Positions 22,476 to 33,700 of a stretch of 64,000 nucleotides of DNA are shown here, piece by piece. Each line of letters starts with the position of its first letter. Positions within the stretch are counted from its first letter, which is position 1. The notes beneath the pieces were generated by a model. The model did no database searches. It was not told the DNA's origin and saw only the letters and a program-made list of their open reading frames with translations. A program made the translations under genes and the position numbers. The stretch comes from Pochonia chlamydosporia 170 (lineage: Eukaryota; Ascomycota; Sordariomycetes; Hypocreales; Clavicipitaceae), in assembly GCF_001653235.2 (NCBI RefSeq), contig NC_035795.1, positions 2,108,001 through 2,172,000 of the forward strand, in the 5' to 3' direction.

Positions 22476-23486
22476 ATGGGCCTCGTCGGCATCTCCCTCA
22501 TAGTCGCCTCGGTCGTCTACGTACTCATCCGACCACCGGGTTGGTTGGCGCAACGCCTATTCCAATGGCGCTTCCCACGTGGGACAATCGCGGATTCCCC
22601 TCCGCCAGAGAAGCAGACTCCCAGCGACACCGCCCCAAGGATACAAGAAAACGGGCACTCAAAGACTCCTACGCCTTCATCAAACGGTGTCGCCAAACAG
22701 CCCTCGCCGCGGGAGTCCCAACGCCTGCAAGATGCGGCCATGATGCCTCCCCCTCCTCCGCCCATAATCCAGCCGCCCCCCATCGACGAACCCGACGGCT
22801 CAACAACGCCAAAGGCATCCGCAGCCACACGATCCGACACAATACCCAGCTTCTCACTATCAACAGAACCAGCCGCCTCTAAATCCTCCTTACCTTCCCT
22901 ATCGAGCATGATGCCCCCGCCTCCTCTGCCAGGACGTCTCCCCTCAGCCGGCCGTATCCCAACACTCCCTCAGTTCCCGGCTCCGAACTCTGCGCAACGC
23001 GCCCGGGGACCTACTCCGAATCGCGGGCCACCAGGACTATCTGCTCCGAATGGCGGCCTCGCTCCTCCGCCGACGCACTCGTCCAAACCCCAAAAGCCTA
23101 GCCGCAAAGTCCTCCTCGATCCAGGCCACTCGCCGCTAGACTGGGCACGTATATCCGGTCCCAACGCAGACCTGCGGGGTGTGGAACCGTCGACGCCGTA
23201 CCTTCGTGTCACGCCGTCAATGTTGAAGAAGCAGACGGGGCGTAAGGGCAAGGACGCTTGGATGGCGCTGAATGGAAAGGTGTACAATGTTACGCCGTAT
23301 GCCAAGTTTCACCCTGGTGGGATTCCGGAGCTGATGAGGGGTGCGGCAAGAGATGGCACAAAGCTGTTTGGTGAGATTCACCCCTGGGTTAATTACGAAA
23401 CTATGCTGGCGGCATGTTTGGTTGGGTTGTTGGTGGAGGAGCCGGAAGGTGGATCGCACAAGAGTGAGATGGATCAGATGGACTGA
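22476..23486 (+). CDS. Cytochrome b5-domain protein, Irc21-like, membrane-anchored
   Basis: An intronless gene of 336 residues if started at MGLVGISLIVASVVYVLIRP, which is a good N-terminal membrane anchor; the in-frame ATG at 22299 is less likely. A long Pro/Ser-rich linker with PPPPPP-type runs follows. The cytochrome b5 heme domain is at about residues 240-320, with the first heme ligand in HPGG (H279) and the second in GEIHPW (H302). The domain order (anchor first, heme domain last) and the KKQTGRKGKDAWMALNGKVY entry match fungal Irc21-type proteins, linked in yeast to genome stability and drug response. The protein should be an electron carrier on the ER or outer membrane face; its partner is unknown. 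It is convergent with nbs1 across 182 bp. Confidence 0.88.
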   Translation: MGLVGISLIVASVVYVLIRPPGWLAQRLFQWRFPRGTIADSPPPEKQTPSDTAPRIQENGHSKTPTPSSNGVAKQPSPRESQRLQDAAMMPPPPPPIIQPPPIDEPDGSTTPKASAATRSDTIPSFSLSTEPAASKSSLPSLSSMMPPPPLPGRLPSAGRIPTLPQFPAPNSAQRARGPTPNRGPPGLSAPNGGLAPPPTHSSKPQKPSRKVLLDPGHSPLDWARISGPNADLRGVEPSTPYLRVTPSMLKKQTGRKGKDAWMALNGKVYNVTPYAKFHPGGIPELMRGAARDGTKLFGEIHPWVNYETMLAACLVGLLVEEPEGGSHKSEMDQMD

Positions 23487-23668
23487 TTTGAGCTTTTGAT
23501 GTTGGTCTTCGAGCCAATTTTCTGGCTTACGAGATTTATACGGCCTGTGTTTCGGTTTGGAATAGACATGCCACGATATACATATACATTCTTAGAGAAG
23601 ATACCCCCTTGAATGAGATAGAGCGCAACAATTCTCAACGTGTGACTTCGTCCTATTGATCCTTGCGT

Positions 23669-26159
23669 CTATCGTCGCTTGCCGAATGTAAATTTAAGCT
23701 CATCCTCGCTTTCGTCACTATTAGCAACATCCATGGCTCGCAACGTCGATCTTGGCCTCTTGGCTCGCTGGCCTGGCAAGGAATCCGCAGCCGGTCTCTT
23801 CTCTTGGGTAGCCCTAGTCTGTCTAGTCGATGACATGGTCGAATTGGCTTGGGATGGTGTAGCCGTGATTTTCGTGCTACTTGTCCCGGTAGGGCCAGCC
23901 TGTTTTTCTGCCGGTATGCTCTGAGGCACCTCGTCTTCCTCCTCACTCTCTGAAACGACGACATGTGTGACGCGCTTTCGAGGTGAAGGCTCCACGGCTG
24001 ACGCTGAGTTTTGCGTATTCTGACCAGAACGGACACCAGTGAGCGACCTTTTTCGGTCAGCGCTTTCATCCTCGAGCCAGTAATTATCGCCTATTCCAAA
24101 CTCTTTATTCTTGACTTCTTGCAAAGCAATAATAGTCCTCACGGGCTGTCTCCCGGTTGCTTCGCCTCTGGCACGAAACTTTTTAAAGTTCTTTACACCG
24201 TTCCATTTTGGATTCCAGCGGCCATCTGCAACATCCTGGTCTCTACTCCTGGTTTCTCGGGCCGGTAGTCGGATTTCTATTTCCTCCACTATATTCAGAC
24301 GGCGGATTTCAGCGAGGTCAATGTCATCGGGTAGATTGGCTAGGTCTTCACGCTCAGCACGAGCTCTCGCTTCCTCTTCTTCACGGTGACGAGCAGCCAT
24401 GGCCAGCACGTCCATCTTCTCTTTCTTTTTCTTTGTCGGGGCTTTGGCAGGCTCTGTCTCGGGCTCGGGCGAAGGAGAGGCAAAGTCTTCGCCTCTTTCT
24501 AAGCGCTGTCGCTTAAATCTGGCCACAGCTGGTGCCATGCCGTCCATGAGGTCATCCTCTATTGATGGTCTCCTTTTCTTCGATGAAGCGTCCTCCATAT
24601 CAGGAGGTAGTTGCGATTCACCCAAGTGGGCATCCTGCGAGACGAACAGTCCACCCTCATCTTCTTGCATTCGGCTTGGTGCAGAATCCCGGGGCACAGA
24701 CACCGCAGCGGGCTCATCCATATCAATGTCAGCATCATCATCAAATCCTGCAAAGCGTCGCTTCACCAGTCTCCGGGTTCGGTTCCTCCTGGTCCGTGGT
24801 TGTTCCTCGGAGGCTTGCTCAGGTTGCGCACTTGTGACATTATCTGTTGATCCCGCTTCGAGGCCAGTTTCGTTGGCTACTTGGCTGGCTGGCGCTGATT
24901 CGACTTCCAACGGTCTTCGAAGTTTGCTGGCATCCTTGGTCAAAATGGCTTCCAAAAACTCGTTTTGTTCTATAGGTCTGTGATCCAATCGCAAAGAGAC
25001 TGCCGTTATGAATTGGGTATACCAGTCGATGTATTCGCCTTTGGCCGGCAAGTATCTCACAAGTACAACGCCCTTGCCCTCGCTTCCATCTTCAAAGGAG
25101 CCAAGTCCCTTTTCTCCTGCGACCTCCTTAACATAGCGTACAAAATCATCAGTGACGGTCTCGCCAGGTTTAATGATTTCGAAAATTGCCTTCCCACCGC
25201 CATTTGTGATCGGTGCCATCAGGTTGCTGTATTGGGTCTTGTCATAAAAGATGAAGGTATAGCCCTCAAAAACATCTTTTCTACCGGCATCCGGTGCATA
25301 TATAGCATCTGGGTGCTGTACAGGCTCGCCTCCGCGCGGTGGCAAGTGGTCCATTGCACTCGGCCAGTTCGTTCCAAAATCTTGCTCCAAAAGACTCGGC
25401 TCGGAAGCTTCCGTGACTTCAGCGGCTTTTGTAATTGCGTCCAAAAATGTCTCGGTGACGACATATTTCCCGTTTATTAGCGCTTGTAGCCCTTTGGCTG
25501 TATTGCGTTTCCGTGACACAACATGTGTCGTGTGCTCGATATTGTAGTCGGTCAATAGCTTAATGTCAAGCTGCTCGAATTGTTGTCGTAGACCAGTGAG
25601 GGGGTCGGTTTGTAACTCTTTGTTCGTAAACGAGAACGTGAAGATGACGGAAAACCATGTGATCCTGGGAAACTTCATCAGTCTGATCCAACCCAAACCA
25701 ACAGCACTTGCCCGTACCTGAACTTGCTTGGGCATTTACCCATTGTAACCTCGACTTCGGCGTCGGTGGTAACATATTTGTCACCCCGTATTTTGCGGCC
25801 ACTAACAACTGTGCCAATCTTTGTGCCCAAGTCTTCGATCGTAAGTTTTGATCGGCTAGTCAAATGATGCGCAAATCCGTCTTCGACCGACTCTACAGTA
25901 ATCGTCAAGTGCTTCCGCGAAATGGTGCTATGAGATATTGCTAGCTGGCCAGCTGTTTTGAAGTCAGGCAAGCCTTTTAATGATGAACCCTCACGGAAGG
26001 GGAAGGAACGTACGCTCAGATGCCGTTCTGCCAAACAAATAGGTCTTGCCAGGTCGGAGCCACAGCCGTCGGCCTAGGACGCATTAGCGAGGTTCATATG
26101 TAGTGTTGAAACAACGCATACAGACCATCAAAGGCATCTTTGCTCTCTAGTAGCCACAT
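23669..26159 (-). CDS. nbs1: Nbs1/nibrin homologue, MRN complex subunit (FHA-BRCT)
   Basis: Four exons, 26159-26126, 26073-26014, 25952-25718 and 25664-23669, encode 774 residues. The first two exons are tiny (34 and 60 bp) but rebuild the family N-terminus MWLLESKDAFDG then RRLWLRPGKTYLFGR. The FHA domain (about 1-110) has GR and SRKH core residues for phosphothreonine binding; BRCT-type repeats follow to about residue 330. NFKKF at 602-606 matches the Mre11-binding motif of nibrin. The C-terminus has an acidic stretch and FTF at 768-770, the FxF/Y motif that recruits ATM/Tel1. The protein tethers Mre11-Rad50 and Tel1 at DNA double-strand breaks in the nucleus. All functional motifs are present, so it is probably active. 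Confidence 0.93.
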
Positions 26160-26687
26160 TTCTGAGGCCCGGTTTGGGAGACGGGCATGTCCCCGACAAA
26201 ACTACACAACAGCAATGGGACGGATGGCGGATGCGGTCTGGTTCCATGATCCAGCGGAACAGAACCGTGAACTTTTGGAGGAGACCGCGCGCAACGCGTT
26301 GGTGGCACCTGCCCAATTAACGCCAGTTCACGTGCGTCATTTTGTAGGCACTGACTTGCAGCACCTGCTCCGTGCTTCGAGCGAACATTGAAACATTAAA
26401 TCATCAACGGCCTGGTCAAGAAACATTTTTACCTCGTTTGATTGACTTTTAATCCAGATGTCCAATGTCCTGTCTTTGAATTACTTCCTTTCCAGTCACC
26501 CTGGCTGACACTCTGCGGATCGAGCATACTATGTGTATTTATGCACCCGTTGCAACAACCCCAAATGCTTTGTACGATTCCAAAACATTCAAATAGTACC
26601 AATGCAATCAACGCCATGGATATAATGCAGATGCAATGCGAGAACTTTTTTCAAGATCCGGTCCACCTTTTGTTGCCACTTCGATGC
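26160..26687. other. Intergenic region
   Basis: This 528-bp region lies between the nbs1 start and the MCT gene stop. A 59-codon plus-strand frame from 26218 begins 58 bp from the nbs1 ATG, but I cannot tie it to any family. The region holds the nbs1 promoter. Confidence 0.4.
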
Positions 26688-28190
26688 TCAAACCTTTTCT
26701 AATCGGCAGCAGTCGGTCACCATCCTCTTCCTCCCTGCAACTCTACCGGCTCGGCTCAATTCCTCATTGTTCTCAACCTTGACCCTGTCGATGTTATCCG
26801 GAGATTCGTTGAGCATTCTTGCGATTTCGTCCACCTCACCCACTTTCCAACCTCTAACAGCAATAAGACAACCTGCCGCAGCAATATACATCAACCCAGT
26901 GAATAACTGCGTACCTAGATAGCTTCCGGTACCCTGAACGATCTGAAGGGCGATGGGCTCGCTGAAAAGACACGGCATGGCAATGCTTAGCCATGTGAGG
27001 CACAATCCTGACGGGACGTTTCTCAAGCCAACAACTTCGGCTGTGACTGGGCCAATGGTCGTCCAGAATGTGCCAGCAACAGCACCGCAAATAATGGCAA
27101 AAAAGATCAACACACCATACACTTTGGCGTTTACCCAGATTACCAGGGCAAAAACACCGGCCAAAAATGTCATAAGTCCAGACATGTTGATGCGGCCGGT
27201 GCGATCACTAAAGTACCCAACAAATGGGCGGCCAACTCCTTGCCCCAGGTTGAAAAAAGCACTAATGAGTGCAGCCTCTGAGCTCCCAAGCCCGATTTCG
27301 TTGGCATAGTTGGCCAGACTGAAGATAAGCACCACGTATCCAAGCATACTAAACCAACCAAATCCGAGCAGCAACAAGAATTCTGGCCGCTTGAGAAGCG
27401 TCGTATCAAAAGCCAGCTGGCTGGAGCCAATGATCTTGTTTCGGTCTTTGATGAGCAGGATGCAGGCGGTGTTCACGACAAAGGCCAGTATTCCCAAAAT
27501 CCTAAACGCCCAATCCAAACCCATGTTTCGGATCATAGCGCCAGCCGCGAACGAGTACAATAGACCGCCGAGACCAGAACCGCAGGCGGAGAACCCATTC
27601 GCCAGAGATCGCTTCGTCGTAAACCACTGTGGCACAATTCCAACAGAGGGCGTAAACAAGAAGCCCATCCCAAGACCAAAGAGAACGCCTTGGGTCAAAA
27701 AAAGATGCCAAATTTTGTCCGCAAAACTGGCACAGATGAGGCTTGCTGCTTCCATGATAACGCCGGCAAACATGGTTGGCTTAGTTCCAAATTCTCTCAC
27801 ACAAATTGTTGCGGCTGGTGAAACCAGAAGCGCGCAGCTAATGCTCAATGAGCCCACAAAGGCATACTGGAGAGGGGTGGCCCCGGGAAACGTATCGTTT
27901 GCGAGATAATGGGCGAGAAAGACACCATAACTGGAATTCAGACCCCAAGTATGTCCATTGACAAGAGCCACGCACGCCGTGCAAACCCAACCATACCCTC
28001 CATTTGGAGGTGGCGGCGGTGCATGATGGGCATTGGCGGCGGCCTGTGGTTCTATTGATGACGAAAGGTTGTCTTTCTCTCCGTTGACAATCCCTCGCGC
28101 GGAGAGTTCGTTACCGGGCGTCGCTTCTTCGGGGACGGTGTCTCGGCTAAGAGAGTGCGGAATAGCCGACGTGTGCTTGGAAGGCTCCAT
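26688..28190 (-). CDS. MFS monocarboxylate transporter-like protein (MCT family)
   Basis: This intronless gene encodes 500 residues. A hydrophilic N-terminus with a Pro run ends in PPNGGYGWVCTACVALVNG, where the GGYGWV entry into TM1 is the MCT family hallmark. About 12 helices follow, with GVLFGLGMGFLFTPSVGI in TM4-5 and FVGYFSDRTGR in the loop between TM8 and TM9. The tail is basic and hydrophilic (GRVAGRKR). Fungal MCT-like proteins include riboflavin and carboxylate carriers and many of unknown substrate; this one cannot be assigned further. No truncation or frameshift is seen. Confidence 0.9.
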   Translation of the reverse strand: MEPSKHTSAIPHSLSRDTVPEEATPGNELSARGIVNGEKDNLSSSIEPQAAANAHHAPPPPPNGGYGWVCTACVALVNGHTWGLNSSYGVFLAHYLANDTFPGATPLQYAFVGSLSISCALLVSPAATICVREFGTKPTMFAGVIMEAASLICASFADKIWHLFLTQGVLFGLGMGFLFTPSVGIVPQWFTTKRSLANGFSACGSGLGGLLYSFAAGAMIRNMGLDWAFRILGILAFVVNTACILLIKDRNKIIGSSQLAFDTTLLKRPEFLLLLGFGWFSMLGYVVLIFSLANYANEIGLGSSEAALISAFFNLGQGVGRPFVGYFSDRTGRINMSGLMTFLAGVFALVIWVNAKVYGVLIFFAIICGAVAGTFWTTIGPVTAEVVGLRNVPSGLCLTWLSIAMPCLFSEPIALQIVQGTGSYLGTQLFTGLMYIAAAGCLIAVRGWKVGEVDEIARMLNESPDNIDRVKVENNEELSRAGRVAGRKRMVTDCCRLEKV

Positions 28191-29737
28191 TTTCGTTCAC
28201 TGTTCGCAGGTTGTCTCACCTCTACGACAGTGGCAGGGACCTCACGAGAAGCTCAGGGAATGATGGTGAGCAAAGGACAGGTCGACATTCTCTACCATGC
28301 CCACCGAAGATAGGAAGAAAAGACGGATTCATAATCAGGCACTTCGGAAGCCGAACCCGCTACTTTTAAGAATAACTGCTGCGACTAAAATTCGTTGCCA
28401 AGAAGGGCGTGGGCACCAGCTGGACCACTTTTTTTGGCAATCAAAACCACACTTTTCAGGGCATAGGACGGAAATGCTGTCCGGAAATAAGAACCCCCTC
28501 ACTCTCAGACCCGGTTGTTATCCGCACTCGGCAAGTCCATCGGCTTCGTGCAATTTCTAAATGCAGGCTTGGCTGGAATACTCTGGTAACAGCGAGATTG
28601 ATGCTTCTAGTAACTATAGGATTCAATTACTCGAACTGGTCCACCTCCAGAGGAAAGATTCGCGTCTTGCGGTTACGGCATTGCGCCCGATAGCTGCTAC
28701 GACTCTTCACAATGGGTTTGAGCCGAGCGGCGGAGAATTGTGGGTCAGCAATGACACAAAACACGGCGGATGGCCGAGCTTTGGGCTGCTGTCCGGCATC
28801 AAGCCGGGGAGCCGTGGCTGGCTCTGGAGCGGCCGAGCCGGTTCGAACAACGGAACGGAGATTGATTTATTTTGAAAGATCAAGGCCGCAAAATCTATTG
28901 CGCCATAGAGAAAAATTTTTCTTCCGTGCAGGGGATTGCCTGGCTTGCGGTTGCAGGTGGTTCTGCGCCAGTACGTGGGCCAGCTCCTCTCGCAACCGGC
29001 TTCGGAGAGCTCCGACGGTAGAGTCCAGGAATACGCATACCACATACTTCTCTCACGAGCGGATGATTTCGGTTTCTTTCCCTTCATCAGCAATGCAGGC
29101 ACGGTTAAGATGTGGGGATAACCCTATTTCAGGGTCCAGACTGTCCATTTGAAAGCTTGCCCCCGGATCGAAGCGATCTCGGTGGATGCTTCGCTGCGTC
29201 CCGCTGCGTTAGTACGACATATAACCTGGACAACACCGGTGATCGCCATTCTCCTATAAGACAATCAATAACGTAATGTCAGAATGAAGGCCTGGAAAAA
29301 AAAATCGAGTGTACCACGTGGTTATTCACTCCACATCGGTGTAAAAGACAAAGGCTTCTACTGGCGCCAAATTCTGATCCGGCTTCGTATCTTGCTGTCG
29401 GTTGGCTGCTGACTGGCAGCAGAGCATCACGGAACAAGGGGATACAACGGATGCAGCATTAGAAGTGTATAGCATTAAAGTGGCTATCAAAGCTTTGAAG
29501 TACATGGTCATTGGTCCGGTCCATCGTACACACAACAGACTAATTTCAGGGGCATCGGCGAAGCAAGGCATCATAGCAACAGCTATGCACAAATGTCGAA
29601 GCAATAAACCTATGCGCCGTGGCTCTAACAACAGCCATATCCACATAGATAGGTTTCCGTCCCAATTGGTATCATTCCTTTTCACCCTTCCTCGATTGTT
29701 CTGCTAAAAGCGATATACTGTAAAACGAACACGGTTT
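28191..29737. other. Intergenic region, no supported gene
   Basis: This 1.55-kb stretch lies between the start of the MCT gene and the stop of the acetate transporter gene. Open frames of about 100-146 codons overlap in several frames with no family signal, consistent with non-coding sequence. It should contain the MCT promoter. Confidence 0.5.
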
Positions 29738-30706
29738 TTAAGCCTGCTCACGGTCGGTCTTCTGGCGTTCCTCACGAGCTTTCTCGGACCAGGGGAAATG
29801 GAAGACGGGAACCTGGAAGAAGGAGTTGCTACGAGATTGTTAGTGGACATGTTGAATTTAAAACAGTGCAGAACATGACGGGGCTCAACAAACCTGCTGT
29901 CTTGAATACCAGCCAAGGCACAGTACCAAGCAAGGAAAGCGGCCAGGAATCCGAACACACCACCAGTCTTCTGAAGAGCAAGAGCGGCAGAGGTATTACC
30001 CATATCAGTCGCGTATTGCTCGCAGGCGAGGAAGAGGAAAGCCAGGTCGAGGGTGAAGAAGAGGGAGAAGAACATGACAGTCGACCGGAGAGTGCAAATC
30101 AGCAGCAGAGTGGTAAAGATGAACCAGCCAGTCAAGAAGAAGCCAATTGGACTTGATACTGCGCCTTCATAGGGTCCCGTGGGGGCAGTAATTCCCCAGT
30201 TAGGAGTCAACAGAATGGCATAGGAAATCCAGAAACCGCCATAAGAAGACAGAGCGGTAGCACCAAAGGTATTACCACAAGCAATTTCCCTAGTGAAGTT
30301 AGTCAGTCTTAGTGCCCCTATGGCTCTGAAAGCACATTTCGCTTGGAACTTACCACATGCCAGCGAGAAGCTGGACAAGGCCACCATAACCAAAGGCCAG
30401 AGGCACAACAATATTGGGCTCCTTGACGCCACGAGTTTGTGTGTTGATGCAAGAGAGCACGAAAGTAGTCAAAGCGAAAGCGCAGAGACCAAGGGGAGCC
30501 GGGTTGGCAAATTTTCGGTGCTCGTAGGGTTTCCACAGTCCTGGGTTCAACGAGCCGCCAGTGGCAGCCGCAAAACCAGTGTTGATTCCCGAGATGTCAT
30601 GGTGATAGAGATAACGGGGATGAACACCATTGGCACCATTGGCACCATTCGACTCCTTTTCGACGGCGGTGGTAGTAGGCGGGACCTCGGTGTTCTCGGT
30701 GGCCAT
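29738..30706 (-). CDS. Acetate transporter, GPR1/FUN34/YaaH family (Ady2/AcpA-like)
   Basis: Three exons, 30706-30354, 30289-29894 and 29828-29738, encode 279 residues. NPAPLGL at residues 68-74 is the family signature at the start of TM1. Six membrane helices follow, including FALTTFVLSC, FGYGGLVQLLAGMWE (completed across intron 1) and FFSLFFTLDLAFLFLA. The short last exon gives NSFFQVPVFHFPWSEKAREE, the conserved cytosolic tail. Family members import acetate or export ammonium at the plasma membrane and are usually induced by acetate and repressed by glucose. The N-terminus has a small GAN repeat. The gene is preceded by a 7.9-kb gene-free region, which is unusual and may matter for its regulation. 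Confidence 0.93.
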
Positions 30707-33700
30707 TGTGATGACAAAATACTCAAGTTGCACAGAGAAGCTTTGTCTTGGTATAACACGGTTGGTACAAACGGGGCTGCAGCTCAGATTCAAAATAGGG
30801 CAGAGCTCAATTAGGAACAGCACAACGAAGGAAGATCAAAAGAGTTTCGAAAAGAGGTGGGGAGGGGAGGACCTCCCAATTTTATAAGCTCGTGGGATCA
30901 ATTACAGACTAACGGACGGATGGGATGGCCTGAGACGTCCCGCATGGGTTGCTTTGGAGGAGGCAACGACTCAAGCTGTTATGGGCCTGGGTCTGGGACA
31001 GGTGTCCACGAAATGGAGGGGCGTGAGTGTCTGATGCAATCCTCGAATCTTTCATGTTGAACGACTGCACATTATGCCACAGAACCAAAGGTGGCCGGGG
31101 GTTGCACTGCTTGGTTCTCAACCGGCCCTGTGGGAGAGCTTCACGGACTTGGACTTTTCATGGGAGGACAAGACATCCGACGCGGATGTAGCTAGTCCGA
31201 GGCTTAGGTACGTACCAGTACTCCATCTTTCCTCCAAAGAAACTCGAGGCAGCTTGATACTACACCAACCCACGCCGATCAACAGGACCAGCGGGAAGCT
31301 GTCCAGATTGGGGCAGATTGACCAGTCCCGGGCTCCCTGGAACTCGACCAACGACCCTTGTCACTGTGGTAGCGGGTGGGCGCGTCTTGGTGCCAGGCCT
31401 GGACGAAGGGATGTCAAGGTTGGACAAGTGCGCAAGCCATGTTTCCTGGCGCCATTTACAATAATAAGTTGGTGAGCTGGTGGGTCGGGAGACTCGGGGA
31501 TCGCTTGCAGGCCCAGAGCAGGTCAACAGTACGAAGCGGACTTAGGCAACCTTCGCGTATCGCCGTGTACCTCTGTCTCTGTCCTCCCCGAAAGAAGGCG
31601 TATTGGGGCTTCCACCAATATTCATCTACTGCGTTGGCATCTCTTTGGCCGCAGCTGGAGGGAGTGAGACCATCCAAGCACTGTTTGTTGAACTCAAAGG
31701 AGATTCTGCAAGTAGTATTTGGCTGAAGGCAAACTGATTCCATGAGTGAAAATTCTCTGCCCCAGTCTACCTGCCGCAGCAAACATGGTTGGGAGTTTGG
31801 CAACTTCAAATGCGCAGCCAAAGCCATTTTGGGTTTGAACGATGTGGTCCCCAAATTTTATCCTCTGCTCGACGGCGACAAAACCTACGATCAAGTGGGG
31901 GCCAAAGCTTCCCAAGCAGAGAAGAAAATAAAGATTTGTTGCTTAAGGAGGCACGATCACAGACACGGAATCCACTTTCAAACAGAACGACAAGCTGTTC
32001 TGATGGTAATTGACTCGTGTCAATGTGGCGAAATGCAGTGGGATAGCCCATACAGAAGTCGTACATACCTGCATCATCAAACAACTCCTCGTCAGCGGAC
32101 TCCCTCTTATATCACCACTTCCCAACGTTGGGTGAAAGACGCTCTATTCTCGTACCTTTGGCCAGTCAGGCGACAGAGAGAGCGGGAAAAGGTCATGAAA
32201 CATGATCCAGTTGCTTTGGGAGCTAACTAACTGAGGTGGATTCGGACAAAGACTAGGTCAAAAGCCTCCAGAGAACTTGTCTATGCAGAATTGATCAAGT
32301 ACAGTCAGAGCCAACTACCGTCACAGCAGCGGGCGCCACCGTGGCAGTATTGGTGGTGCAAAGGCAAAGAATGTTCCAATGGCCAAGCTTTTGCAACTCT
32401 TGGCACAGGTCATGCACAGGTCATTGCTTATCGATCGATCAAACAATCCTGCGAAGCAATACATCGTTTGTTTAGTTTATGCCTGAAGCGCTGAAAATCC
32501 CGCTCACCACCCAGAGGAGGCGTGGGTCGTAAGGAGACCAAATCTCGAAGACACGCCCTGCCTGTTTACCAAATGACGACTTCTCAAACCTCTCCAAAGC
32601 AAAGCACAATGACAACAAACCAGGTGCGGAGAATATTTGGAAGCGGTCCTCCAAAATACGGAGTATTGTAATTGGGGCCGACCAAAACATGTGGACATGT
32701 TTGCGCATTGGTGCGAAGACCCCTGCAACTCTTGTCAAGCTAACACACACGCCAGGTTCAAGGCTCCCCGGATCGAGTAGTCGGCAATCCATCAACCAGC
32801 ATTGCTCCTCAATGCTGGTAACAAGATTATTTGTAATGGGTGAGGGTGTGTTGACACAAGTTGGCGACCTATTACACTGGTGCGCCCAGACACCAGAACT
32901 GAACACAAGACTTGAGTCGAGAGCCTCAGGGATGCCGAAAGGGAAAATAGGCTCAAATGCCACCTAACCCACGATGACAGACACAAGAGTTGAAGATTTG
33001 AGAATCGACTGATCCCTTTTCAGGTAGATGGGAGCAGCCTGCCTTGCAGCTGCGTCAGAGCGCCCATTTTGTGGCGCGAGACTCGTTCGTTGGGGGTTCT
33101 AGGGCAGCCCTTTTCGAGGGAATGGACAGGCAACAAGGCGTCGCCACCAGCCACCTCTGGCACTGTAGTTCGGGAGAGTGGCAGAGCACTTTCTGAGTCC
33201 GTCCTATCTCCGAAGCTCTCGTGTGGTTCCCCCTGTCGTCTGTCTTGCCGTGCCATGACCTCAGACAATGTCTGGGGTTCTGGCGGAAATTGCAGCCATA
33301 CCTTAGGCTCTGCCAACAACACACGCGTTGTTCTAAGCTGTCAGCGTCATTCAACAGACAAACTCATGGACACCAATTCGCATAGTACAACACTTGCCAC
33401 TGCCAAACTCCCCGCCTAAGGCGGCCACCTTCTACCACCCAGCCAAGGGATATGCGGGCGAGCGGAGAGGGCAACAGCAAAACTCTGGGGATGGGAACTG
33501 CCCCATATCGCGGTCGCGAGAAGGTGCAATACTCATCGGTCTTGTAGATATGGGGATGGGGTAGCTCGGCTTTTCCTCTCCCTTCAGACTAAATGTGTCG
33601 AGCACAGCGCTACTGTGAGTAGCCGTACCCTTTCTGGGGACTAGTAGATGGTTGACGGCGTCATCCCCAGCTTTCCCATAGCTCGGGGTTTGTGGATAGT

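Noticed and set aside
26218..26391. 59-codon frame next to the nbs1 start
   Set aside because: Could be a small gene or uORF-like transcript, but nothing beyond an open frame supports it.
32472..32963. 163-codon minus-strand frame in the 7.9-kb gene-poor block
   Set aside because: No splice-supported extension, no family signal, and a similarly open plus-strand frame over the same bases.
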